Origin: Actinomycetales bacterium
GTDB taxonomy: Bacteria; Actinomycetota; Actinomycetes; Actinomycetales; Dermatophilaceae
Length of the DNA: 33,766 bases
Reading direction: 5' to 3'
NCBI GenBank assembly: GCA_016710645.1
Contig: JADJVI010000045.1
Location: 1 to 33,766, forward strand
Position 1 is the stretch's first letter, and each line of letters opens with the position of its first letter. Position numbers and translations under genes: made by a program. Below the pieces are notes generated by a model. That model was not told the origin of the DNA and did not search any database. It was given only the letters and a program-made list of their open reading frames with translations. This document shows positions 26,315 through 33,766 of this stretch, in pieces.

Positions 26315-27022
26315 GTGACGGCACCCTTCCGTCTCGTCGTCGGTGCGCCAGCCCCCCGCCAGGCTGGACCGGACGATTGCGGCCCGACGGCGCTCACCGT
26401 CGCCCGGATGCTCGTCGATCCGGACTTCAACGCCTGGGTGTCTGCCGACGGTCCAGCGCATGGATTCAGCTCTGGTGGCACGACACCCCCGTCGCGGTTC
26501 ACGGCATACGTAGGGCAGGTGCATCGCCGCGCGACGTCAGTGGTCGGACCCTCAGGTGCCCTGCAGTTACCGTGGCCGCGCGCGTTGGGCACCCCGCCAT
26601 GGGGGGTATGCCGTGAGCTCGAGTTACTCGCTCGGCCGCGGGGGGCGCGCTACCGCGCGGTGTTGGTCCGCTGGATGTCGCAGCCCCGCCGGGAGCGACT
26701 GCTGCAGCACCTGGCGGGACACCTCTCCGACGGGCGACCCGGTGCCTTGTTCGTGGGGTCGCCAGGGCTGCCGCGACACGTCGGGTTGATCGTTCCCGGC
26801 GGCGAAGTCCCGGCGATTTACGATCCCGGCCACGGCACCGTGACCGGCTGGGAAGTCGACGCGTTGGCCTCGGGTCGGGCCGACATCGGCGGTTGGCCGG
26901 AGCTGTGGTGGCTTATCGCTCCCCTTGGACAGGCCGATTCCACCGCGGCCGGGGTTGGCGCAGAGCCGTCCCTCGCCGGGGGGACTCACCAACGCGAAGC
27001 TCGCGGTCCGCGCTCGACGTAG
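26315..27022 (+). CDS. cysteine-peptidase-like (papain/C39 fold) hypothetical protein
   Basis: A 235-residue protein with a probable cysteine peptidase fold. DCGPTAL (21-27) supplies Cys22, LPRHVGLIV supplies His155, and IYDPGHG supplies Asp170, in the order and spacing seen in C39-like and NlpC-like enzymes. No signal peptide or membrane helix is present, so it is probably cytoplasmic. The last ~35 residues are low complexity. Its GTG start is the last three bases of a GGTATGCCGTG motif copy (26307-26317); a further copy at 26605-26615 is read as Val-Cys-Arg. It starts 16 bases after clpX, so it may be cotranscribed. Substrate unknown; a transglutaminase-like non-protease activity is possible. 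Confidence 0.7.
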   Translation: MTAPFRLVVGAPAPRQAGPDDCGPTALTVARMLVDPDFNAWVSADGPAHGFSSGGTTPPSRFTAYVGQVHRRATSVVGPSGALQLPWPRALGTPPWGVCRELELLARPRGARYRAVLVRWMSQPRRERLLQHLAGHLSDGRPGALFVGSPGLPRHVGLIVPGGEVPAIYDPGHGTVTGWEVDALASGRADIGGWPELWWLIAPLGQADSTAAGVGAEPSLAGGTHQREARGPRST

Positions 27023-27330
27023 AGCCAGAGGTCAGGGTTCGGCTTCGGAGGATTCCACGGCCCGGACTCGGCCTGTTCCTTGAGTCGAGCCACCTCTATC
27101 GCCGTCAACACCCAGGCGGCCACGTCGACGCGGGGAAGCTCAGTGGTCGCCCCCCACCGACGGTCCCCCGTACGAGGCGCCACCATGACATCCAGCGGGC
27201 CGCCTTTGGCGCCGTCGGGGATGTGCAGCCAGGCGTATTCCTCGGGGAAGTGCGCGCCAGCGAACACCCGGATGAGCCGCACTGTGCGGGGTTCCTCCCA
27301 GCCGTAGTGCTCTCCGCTGCCCAGTCGCAT
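26986..27330 (-). CDS. hypothetical protein
   Basis: A 114-residue protein I do not recognise. It reads MRLGSGEHYGWEEPRTVRLIRVFAGAH, then AWLHIPDGAKGGPLDVMVAPRTGDRRWGATTELPRVDVAAWVLTAIEVARL, with high third-position G+C. It is Trp-rich, compact and apparently cytoplasmic. The ATG at 27330 is preferred; a TTG at 27390 would add 20 residues. It is convergent with the cysteine-peptidase-like gene, and their 3' ends overlap by 37 bases (26986-27022). Confidence 0.65.
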   Translation of the reverse strand: MRLGSGEHYGWEEPRTVRLIRVFAGAHFPEEYAWLHIPDGAKGGPLDVMVAPRTGDRRWGATTELPRVDVAAWVLTAIEVARLKEQAESGPWNPPKPNPDLWLYVERGPRASRW

Positions 27331-27376
27331 GTCCCATTCTTTCCCCGGCAGCTGACGTGACGGCACTTGTGACGGA

Positions 27377-28247
27377 GTGATCCGGTGCAATCGTACGGAC
27401 GTTCCAGCTCGGCAGCGCGATGCTCATCGATGTCAGCTCCGCGGACACTTCCGATGTCGACTTCGGTCAAGCTTCCCTTGCGAAGTCAGCCAAGCGGGAG
27501 GACGCGTCATGTGCGTGACGGCGTTCCGGCCTCAGTCAGACGCGCAGCATCGGGTCCAATTCGTCATGTCCGTTTCCGCCAGGAGGGGGGGGGGCGTGGG
27601 GCCCCCCCCCCCCCCCCCCCCCCCCGCCGGCCGCCGCCCCCCGGGGGGGCGGGGGGGGTGGCGGGGGGGGGGGCGGGGGGGGGCGCCGCCTGTCGCAGGC
27701 GGCTCGACCGCGGCAGCATCCGTCGAGCGTGCAGCGGTCGAGAAGGTCGCACTCACCGGCCTTGACCTCCAGATGGATCTCTGCACTGATCCGGATGGGC
27801 CGCGTGCCGTCGTCAGAGCACGGCCAGCCGAATCGTCGGCACGCGCTGCGGTGCCAGCGCCGCTCACTGCGGCTGACGTCACGGCGCGGATTGACCGGTG
27901 TCTGGTGCGGACTGAGGAACTCGTGGTCGGCGCGGCACTGAAAGGTCGCTTGACCTCAGCAATCGGCGCACTTCCCGAGGTTCTGGGCAATGAAGAGGCC
28001 CGTGACCTGGGCGGGGGAGTCAGCCGAATCGATTTCACCAGCGTGCGCGTCGGACCTGCCAGGGCGCCCCGGGGGGCGGGGGGGGGGGCGGGGGGGGCCC
28101 CGGGGGACCAGGGCGCCGGAGGGACAGTGGGCCGACTCCACACCCGTCTCTGATCAGGTGTGGCACTTCGAGCTGGTCAAATCCCCACAGGGCACCTGGC
28201 TTATCGACTCCATGACGGGACGACGAGTCGGTGGCGGGGGGCCCTGA
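27377..28247 (+). pseudogene. disrupted hypothetical gene interrupted by homopolymer tracts
   Basis: Between 27.4 and 28.25 kb no single frame is open from a convincing start to a stop. The middle (27700-28070) reads in one frame as ALTGLDLQMDLCTDPDGPRAVV ... RIDFTSVRVGPARAP. After the second G tract the frame changes, and the gene ends WHFELVKSPQGTWLIDSM-TGRRVG, a plausible natural C-terminus resembling the NTF2-like lead domains of some secreted actinobacterial proteins. Before the first tract, a stretch reading MLIDVSSADTSDVDFGQASLAKSAK looks coding in a third frame. At least two frame changes are needed. The tracts look artefactual, so the gene may be intact in the organism. The start is unknown; the given start is only an open frame boundary. 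Confidence 0.4.
27590..27690. other. poly-C / poly-G tract, probable sequencing artefact
   Basis: An almost pure run of about 24 C is followed by mixed C blocks and then long G runs with scattered single other bases. A second, shorter G/C-only tract lies near 28066-28107. Neither resembles a repeat family, and the sequence on both sides is ordinary. Base-calling collapse is the likeliest cause. Reading frames on the two sides do not agree. Confidence 0.75.
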
Positions 28248-28303
28248 GGACCCTGGCCGTGCGTGGGCCCGGCAAGTCGACCATCCGTCACCGGACGTGA
28301 CGA

Positions 28304-30927
28304 TCAGGCTGTCGGCTTCTCGACCGGGACGAGCACGGCGTCGCGGACTTCGACGTCCTCGGCGACGGCATACTCCAGCTGACCGATGCGGCCGGTGGCG
28401 CGCAGGTCGCCTACTGCGGCGGCGACCGCGTCGAGCACCGGTTGCGGCGCGGCGAGCGTCATCGAGGTGATCTCGGCGCGCATGCCGACCTTGGCCTCGG
28501 ACTTGGTCTTGCGGACCGCACCGAGCGCTTCACCGACGGCTGGGAGCATGCCGGGGTCACCCGGCATACCCTCTGGCAGCGTCTCGGCAGGAAGCGGCCA
28601 GGCCTGCCGGTGCACCGAGCCTTCCCGCCACCAGGACCACACCTCTTCGGTGACGTAGGGCAGGATCGGGGCGAACAGGCGCAGCAGCACGTCGAGCGCG
28701 ATGCGCAGGGCCGCGCGCGCTGACGCGGCGCCGACCTCGCCCTGACCGCCGTAGGCGCGGTCCTTGACCAGTTCGAGGTAGTCGTCACAGAACGACCAGA
28801 AGAACGACTCAGTGATCTCCAGGGAGCGGGTGTAGTCCCACGCTTCGAATCCCGCTGTGGCAGAACGCACCACGTCGGCCAGGGCCGCGAGCATGGAGCG
28901 GTCGAGCGGTTCGGTGACGGCCGCCGCGAGGTCGCCTTCGACCTCGCCGAAGGACAGCGCGAACTTGCTCGCGTTGAGCACCTTGATGGCCAGGCGCCGA
29001 CCGACCTTGATCTGTCCCGGGTCGAACGCCGCATCGGTGCCCAGGCGCCCGGACGCCGCCCAATAGCGCACGGCGTCGGCCGAGTGCTGGATGACCAGGT
29101 CCTCGGGGGTGACGACATTGCCCTTGGACTTGCTCATCTTCTTGCGGTCGGGGTCGAGGATCCAGCCGGAGATCGCGGCGTTGGTCCACGGCACCGAGCC
29201 ATGCTCGTGGTGGGCGCGCACGACGGTTGCGAAGAGCCAGGTGCGGATGATGTCGTGCGCCTGCGGGCGCAGGTCCATGGGGAACACCGCCGCGAACAGC
29301 TCCGGGTCCCCACGCCACCCGGCCGCGATCTGCGGCGAGAGCGAGGAGGTGGCCCAGGTGTCCATGACGTCGGGGTCGCCGACGAAACCACCCGGCATAC
29401 CGCGCTGCGACTCGTCGTAGCCTTCCGGGGCGTCGGCAGCCGGGTCGACCGGCAGCTGGTCCTCGCGCGGCACGAGCGGGTGGTCGTAGTCGGGTTCGCC
29501 GTCGGCGTCCAGGGCGTACCAGACCGGGATCGCCACGCCGAAGAAGCGCTGCCGCGAGATGAGCCAGTCGCCATTGAGGCCGGACACCCAATTCTCGTAG
29601 CGAGCCCGCATGAAGCTCGGGTGGAAGTCGATCTCGCGGCCCCGCTCGATGAGCGCGGCGTTGAGGGCGGCGTCGCGCCCGCCGTTGCGGATGTACCACT
29701 GCCGCGAGGTGACGATCTCCAGCGGCTTCTCGCCGCGCTCATAGAAGTTGGCCTTGCGCTGGGTGGGCGTCGGCTCGCCGTCGAGATCGCCAGACTCCCG
29801 CAGCGCGCTCACGATCGCCTCGCGAGCCCCGTATGCCGTTGCGCCAGAGACCTTTTCGGCGTAAAGCTCAGCACCCGGTCCGGTCAGCCAGGCGGGCGTC
29901 TCGGACTGCAGGCGACCGGTGCGGGTGATGATCGAGCGCATCGGCAGCTGCAACTCACGCCACCAGATGACGTCGGTGAGGTCACCGAAGGTGCAACACA
30001 TCGCGATGCCGGCGCCCTTGTCGGGCTCGGCCGCCGGGTGCGGCAGCACCGGCAGCTCGACGTCGAAGAGCGGTGAGCGCACCGTCGTGCCGAACAGCGG
30101 CTGGTAGCGCTCGTCATCGGGGTGGGCAATGAGCGCCACGCACGCGGGGATGAGTTCGGGGCGGGTGGTCTCGATGTAGATCGGACCGTCGGCACCGTGG
30201 AAGGCCACCCGGTGGTAAGCGCCGGGGTAGTCCCGGGCCTCCAACTCGGCCTGGGCCACGGCGGTCTGGAAGGTGACATCCCACAGGCCCGGGGCCTCGG
30301 CGGTGTAGGCCTCGCCGCGGGCCAGGTTGCGCAGGAACGCCTGCTGGGCGGTGGCCCGGGAGTGGTCGTCGATGGTGCGGTAGGAGATGTCCCAGTCCAG
30401 GGAGAAGCCCATCCGCCGGAAGAGCGCCTCGAAGGCTTGCTCGTCCAGGACGGTCAGCTCGTCACAGAGCTCGATGAAGTTCTGCCGGCTGATCGGCACC
30501 TCGTCGGCGGCCTTGGTCGAGGTGCGGTTGCCGTGGAACGGCGGGACGAAATCAGGCTGGTAGTGCAGCGATGCATCGCCGCGAACACCGTAGTAGTTCT
30601 GGACCCGCTTCTCGGTGGGCAAGCCGTTGTCGTCCCACCCGATCGGGTAGAACACGGCATACCCCGCCATCCGCTTGTAGCGGGCCATGCAGTCGGTGTG
30701 CGTGTAGGAGAACACGTGCCCCATGTGCAGCGAACCCGACGCCGTGGGGGCGGGGTGTCGATGGAGAAGACCGCCGACCGGGGGCCGGCCAGCGCGCGCT
30801 CGCGGTCGAAGCGGTAGGTGCCCTCGGCCCGCCATACCGCGCCCCACTTGTCCTCGAGGCCGTCGACCGTCGGGCGGTCGGGGATCGAGGTCGGGCGAGC
30901 AGAAGGCGTGCTGGGCGTGCTGGTCAT
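28304..30927 (-). CDS. valS: valyl-tRNA synthetase, one-base frameshift near the N-terminus
   Basis: Class I aminoacyl-tRNA synthetase charging tRNA-Val. The HIGH-type motif is GSLHMGHVF, the KMSKS loop is RKKMSKSKGN, and the editing and catalytic blocks (PIGWDDNGLPTEKRVQNYYGVRG, MDTWATSSLSPQIAAGW) match ValRS. The ATG at 30927 begins MTSTPSTPSARPTSIPDRPTVDGLEDKWGAVW. That frame reaches VFSIDTPPP and then breaks. The main frame resumes at TASGSLHMGH, so one base is missing in the C run at about 30746-30750 (minus-strand sense). Restoring it gives 874 residues, a normal length for the compact ValRS class. GGGAAG lies upstream of the ATG. Confidence 0.93.
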
Positions 30928-31155
30928 GAGGTGCATCTTCCCAGACCTCGGAGAGCGTCTTCACGTCGATATCGCCGGGTGTCGCGGGCCCAGTTCGCCG
31001 GACGTTCATCCTGCCCTCAACCGCTGGTCAACACTGTGATGGGGGCCACGAGTGGCGCGCGTCGCTCCCGCCGTTGTGGAGCACTCCGGATGGTTACCTT
31101 TCGGTAGGCCCTCACGCATGGACAGCAGGGGCCGCGACCACGGAAGGCTCGGATC

Positions 31156-31311
31156 ATGTCGGGGAGTGACGCGGTGGGGGACCGCGAACTGGACGGCGGC
31201 TGCTGCCCGGAGCTGCCCACCGAGATCCTCGACTCGCACGGCATACCCCTTCTGGTCCGTCTGGTGGAGCCGAGCGACGAAGCGGCGATCCGCGACCTGC
31301 ACGAGCGCTGC
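31156..31311 (+). pseudogene. N-terminal fragment of a GNAT acetyltransferase
   Basis: The first ~52 residues, MSGSDAVGDRELDGG ... LPTEILDSHGIPLLVRLVEPSDEAAIRDLHERCS, look like the start of a GNAT-family N-acetyltransferase, where ERCS is normally followed by an ESRYxRFF-type segment. At about 31312 this likeness stops and the sequence becomes Cys/Asn-rich and non-coding in character, although the frame stays open to 31443. The last iterated motif copy of the window (31237-31247, read His-Gly-Ile-Pro with an ATA Ile codon) is inside this fragment. Either an insertion or recombination event broke the gene, or the assembly joins two unrelated pieces here. Confidence 0.55.
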
Positions 31312-31725
31312 TCCTGTCGAGATGCAGCGAACATTGCAAAGTCGCCCGACTATTGCGGCAATAACGCGCAGAACGCCCAAGCTCTTGGAAGCCAAACGTG
31401 CCGTTGTGGACGGTCGACGCCCCTGGTAGTGCAGGCCATGTGATCTCACGAACCCCGCAGTCTCGCCTCATGCCGATGACCGCGAGTCGTGCTTGTCTGG
31501 TCGGCCGGCACTGGATCTTGACTAAGCAGCCTGTCGGCTCGTTGTTGGAGGAATGGGCACGGACTCGGAGCACCGCCCACACGCCGCGAGCCGGCACCCG
31601 TCTGGGTGCCTCCAGCCCTGAGTGCGTCTTGTGAGTCGCAGGGGCTGCGCTGGCGCAGTTGGCCGAGTCAGGGGTCGTGCGGCTGCGGAGGTGAGGCGAT
31701 CCCCGGAGGCGAGTGTTGGAGATTG
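31312..31725. other. gene-free stretch after the GNAT break
   Basis: No coding region in these 414 bases convinces me. The left edge begins TGTCGAGATGCAGCG just after the GNAT break, and TG ends are common in insertion sequences, but no transposase or matching inverted end is seen. A small hairpin, GGCACCC-gtct-GGGTGCC, lies at 31593-31610. Base composition is somewhat lower in G+C than the preceding genes, and the iterated motif is absent. Confidence 0.5.
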
Positions 31726-32835
31726 GCTAACGCCCAAGGAGTGGGAGGGTGAATATGAGTCGTGCCTTCTCCGTGGCCGTCACTGTTGGCGGTGAGGCTG
31801 CCGTGGTGGGCGTCGATGAGTGCTTTGCTGATGGTCAGCCCGATGCCTGAACCCGTGCGGTCGCGGGTGCGGGCGGCGTCACCCGATAGAACCGTTCGAA
31901 GGCGTGCTCGAGTTGTTCGGGGTCATTCCGTCTCCGTCGTCGATCACGGAGATTGCCGCTTCTTCACCTTGGCGGTTGGCGGCCAGGATGACGGTTCCTC
32001 CTGGGGGTGTGGCGGAGTGCATTGGTGAGGAGGTTGGTCAGACCTGTCCGATGCGGTTGCGGTCGACGTGGACTTCGAGCCCTGTGGCCGCTGGTGGCTC
32101 GACGACGAGGTTGACCCCTTGGCGGCAAAGGCGTCACGCATGCCCTCGTGGGCCGCCCAGAGAAGATCCGTGACGTGGTGTGGGCGGAGGTCGAGCGCGA
32201 GGCGGCCCTCCTCGGCCGTGGAGACTCCGTCGATGTCGTCGGCGAGCCGCGCCAGCCGGCGGGTTTGCTCTCCTAACGCCGCGCGAGATCTGGGCCCAAG
32301 ATCGGCGACACCGTCGTGGAGCCTTCGTGGTAGGCGCTCAGGGTCCCGATGGGAGTGCGGAGTTCGTGCGCGAGGTCTGACAGCATCCGTCGGCGGGTGT
32401 CCTCGATGCCTTCGAGCCTGCTGGCCATCGTGTTGAACGCGGCTGCGAGGGTTTCCAGTTCGGTGCCTGAGGCGATGGTCGGCACGCGCGGGAGTAGTGC
32501 CCACGGGTGAGTTCCTTTGCAGCAGTGGTCACCTGTTCGAGAGGGCGGCGGAGCCGTCGGGTGAGGAACCATGTCACCGATGCCGGCAGCGAGCAGCGAG
32601 ATCAGCAGACCGACCCCGACGGAGATCAAGGACGCATCGCGGTAGGCCATCTCGATGTGGACGAGCTCAGGGAGTTCTGTTGGTGGCCGGCCTCGACGAG
32701 GTGCTGGTGGAAGATGGGTGGGCCGATCACGGTGGCAACCAGGCCGACAGTGAGGGCACCGGCGACCAGCACGATGGCCTGTCCGGCCAATAGTCGGGTC
32801 GCCAGCCCAGCGCTGTTTGTGCGCGCTGGTGCCAT
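31726..32835 (-). pseudogene. sensor histidine kinase with multiple frameshifts
   Basis: Stitching frames on the minus strand gives a complete two-component histidine kinase of about 370 residues. It starts MAPARTNSAGLATRLLAGQAIVLVAG (first membrane helix). A second helix (ASLISVGVGLLISLLAAGIG) is followed by a HAMP-like RRLRRPLEQVTTAAKELTRGHYS. The H-box DLAHELRTP has its His codon at 32368-32366, the ATPase region includes NLLTNALRHTPPGG and VIDDGDGI, and the end is GARLIFTLPLLGR. At least six frame changes are needed. The ATG overlaps the response regulator stop (TGATG). It is a membrane sensor whose signal is unknown. The errors look like sequencing indels because every family motif is preserved. 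Confidence 0.65.
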
Positions 32836-33544
32836 CACCCTTGTCCCATCCGGTACCCGACGCCTCGGACTGTGGTGATGTATCTGCCGGTTTCGGGGTC
32901 GCCGCCGAGTTTGCGGCGCAGGTGAGCGACGAACATCGACGAGGTGCTCGTCGCCGACCCAGTCCGGCCCCAGATGTCGTCGATGAGCTGGCGCCGGGAG
33001 AAAGCCATCGATGGACGGCGCGTCAAAGCCATGAGCAGGTCCCGTCTCGGTGGGGGTCAGGCCACCTCGACGTCGCGCAGGTATCGCTGGCCGTCCGTCG
33101 ACACGTAGCACCGAACACCCTGGTCGGTTCACTACGGGCGGTCCCGGAGGCGGTGGTGGATCCGGTGCGGGGTCGTCGCAGTACCGCTTGACTGTGCGAC
33201 CAGTTCGCGGACGCTGAACGGTTTGGTGATGTAGTCGTCCGCGCCGACGGACAACCTGATGAGGGTGTCGATCTCGTCCTTTCGGGCGGTGACGACGATG
33301 ACGTAGCAGTCGGTGAAGGTGCGAAGCTGCCGGCACACTTCGATGCCGTCCAGCCCGGGGAGCCCCAGGTCCAGGATCACGACATCGGGCGCCAGGTCAC
33401 GCGCGGCTTGACACCGTCCGGGCCGGTGTGGACCACGCTGGAGTCATACCCGGCGCGGGACATGTAGGCGGCGATCATTCCGGCCAGCGTTGTTTCGTCC
33501 TCGATGATCAGGACCGAGCGCCTGATGGTGGGTGTCGTGCTCAC
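32835..33544 (-). pseudogene. OmpR-family response regulator with frameshifts
   Basis: From the GTG at 33544 the protein begins VSTTPTIRRSVLIIEDETTLAGMIAAYMSRAGYDSSVVHTGPDGVK. One base is missing near 33408, after which the family sequence continues as AARDLAPDVVILDLGLPGLDG with the phosphorylated Asp codon at 33371-33369. VIVVTARKDEIDTLIRLSVGADDYITKPFSVRELV completes the receiver domain. More indels follow near 33190 and 33060. The winged-helix effector ends ...FSRRQLIDDIWG ... VAHLRRKLGGDPETGRYITTVRGVGYRMGQG. It forms one operon with the downstream kinase and is divergent from the small gene at 33708. Confidence 0.7.
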
Positions 33545-33707
33545 CCTGACAGTGTCCCCGCCCTCCGCCCGTATGCGGGTCTCGCGCACGGCCCGGAGCA
33601 GATCTTCGTCAAACCTCAACCTCGCCGCGGTCCGGTCTTGAGGGTCGGGTTAGACCTGTGGATCGTGACGAGGGCAGTGCGCCGCGACGACGGGACGGAG
33701 AGCGCTC

Positions 33708-33766
33708 ATGATGTGGGGCAACGGTGCCGGGATAGGCTGGTGGATGTGGCTCGTGATGGGCGGCGG
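33708..33766 (+). CDS. 5' end of a small Trp/Gly/Met-rich membrane protein (partial)
   Basis: The window ends inside this gene. The visible start MMWGNGAGIGWWMWLVMGG resembles the beginning of short SHOCT-type membrane proteins that often sit beside two-component systems in metal-resistance clusters. GGAG (33697-33700) lies seven bases before the ATG at 33708. Only 19 codons are available, so both identity and context are guesses. It diverges from the response regulator gene, with about 160 bases between them. Confidence 0.45.
   Translation, partial: MMWGNGAGIGWWMWLVMGG

Noticed and set aside
27601..27625. Phase-variable poly-C tract
   Set aside because: The C run continues into long mixed G/C blocks unlike known slippage tracts, and other indel errors are present in the window; artefact is likelier.
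30928..31155. T-box riboswitch before valS
   Set aside because: No T-box sequence, specifier stem or terminator/antiterminator pair is visible upstream of the valS start.
31315..31345. Insertion sequence end at the GNAT break
   Set aside because: It begins with TG, but no transposase, matching inverted end or target duplication could be found.

Overview
The window is G+C-rich (roughly 70% by eye) actinobacterial chromosome. Gene content and neighbourhoods match mycobacterial and other actinobacterial synteny: secA with a Rv3235-family gene, rpiB / Rv2466c-like / pepN, and tig / clpP1 / clpP2 / clpX. My inference is a Micrococcales member near Intrasporangiaceae or Dermatophilaceae. I cannot confirm a species.

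Layout. 0-4.3 kb: secA (+), then a translationally coupled LysM membrane protein and Rv3235-family protein (-). 4.4-9.5 kb: a beta-rich hypothetical protein, a small excisionase-type HTH regulator (-), a CpaB-like SAF protein overlapping a CpaE-like ATPase, a WS/DGAT acyltransferase and a small DUF6912-like protein. 9.5-18 kb, all minus strand: a probable type VII secretion substrate pair, a GH13 alpha-glucosidase, a truncated globin, an MscS channel and pepN. 18-20.4 kb: an Rv2466c-type thioredoxin-fold protein, rpiB, a bidirectional terminator, an MT0933/Rv0909-like antitoxin (-), trmB and tRNA-Gly (-). 20.5-26.3 kb: tRNA-Pro, tig, an MFS transporter, clpP1, clpP2 and clpX. This is a protein folding and degradation block with a good ClgR-type operator candidate before clpP1. 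26.3-31 kb: a cysteine-peptidase-like protein, a convergent hypothetical, a disrupted gene with poly-C/poly-G tracts, and valS (-). 31.2-33.8 kb: the N-terminus of a GNAT gene stops abruptly, followed by about 400 bp without a gene, a heavily frameshifted histidine kinase / response regulator pair, and the start of a Trp/Gly/Met-rich small membrane protein.

The most striking signal is not a gene. The 8-mer GTATGCCG (or CGGCATAC) occurs about 50 times by hand count, where base composition predicts one or two. It occurs in both orientations about equally and in all codon phases. It forces rare codons (TAT, GCA, ATA) into genes that otherwise prefer G/C-ending codons. Intergenic copies usually extend to GGTATGCCGTG. 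One pair of inverted copies forms a perfect 41-bp palindrome behind pepN, as paired DNA-uptake sequences do in Neisseria and Haemophilus. The motif is absent from the last 2.5 kb, which also looks like different DNA.

Sequence quality is uneven. There are compensating indels in secA, a one-base loss in valS, implausible homopolymer tracts near 27.6 and 28.1 kb, and many indels in the two-component genes. Most broken reading frames here should be treated as probable sequencing errors until resequenced.
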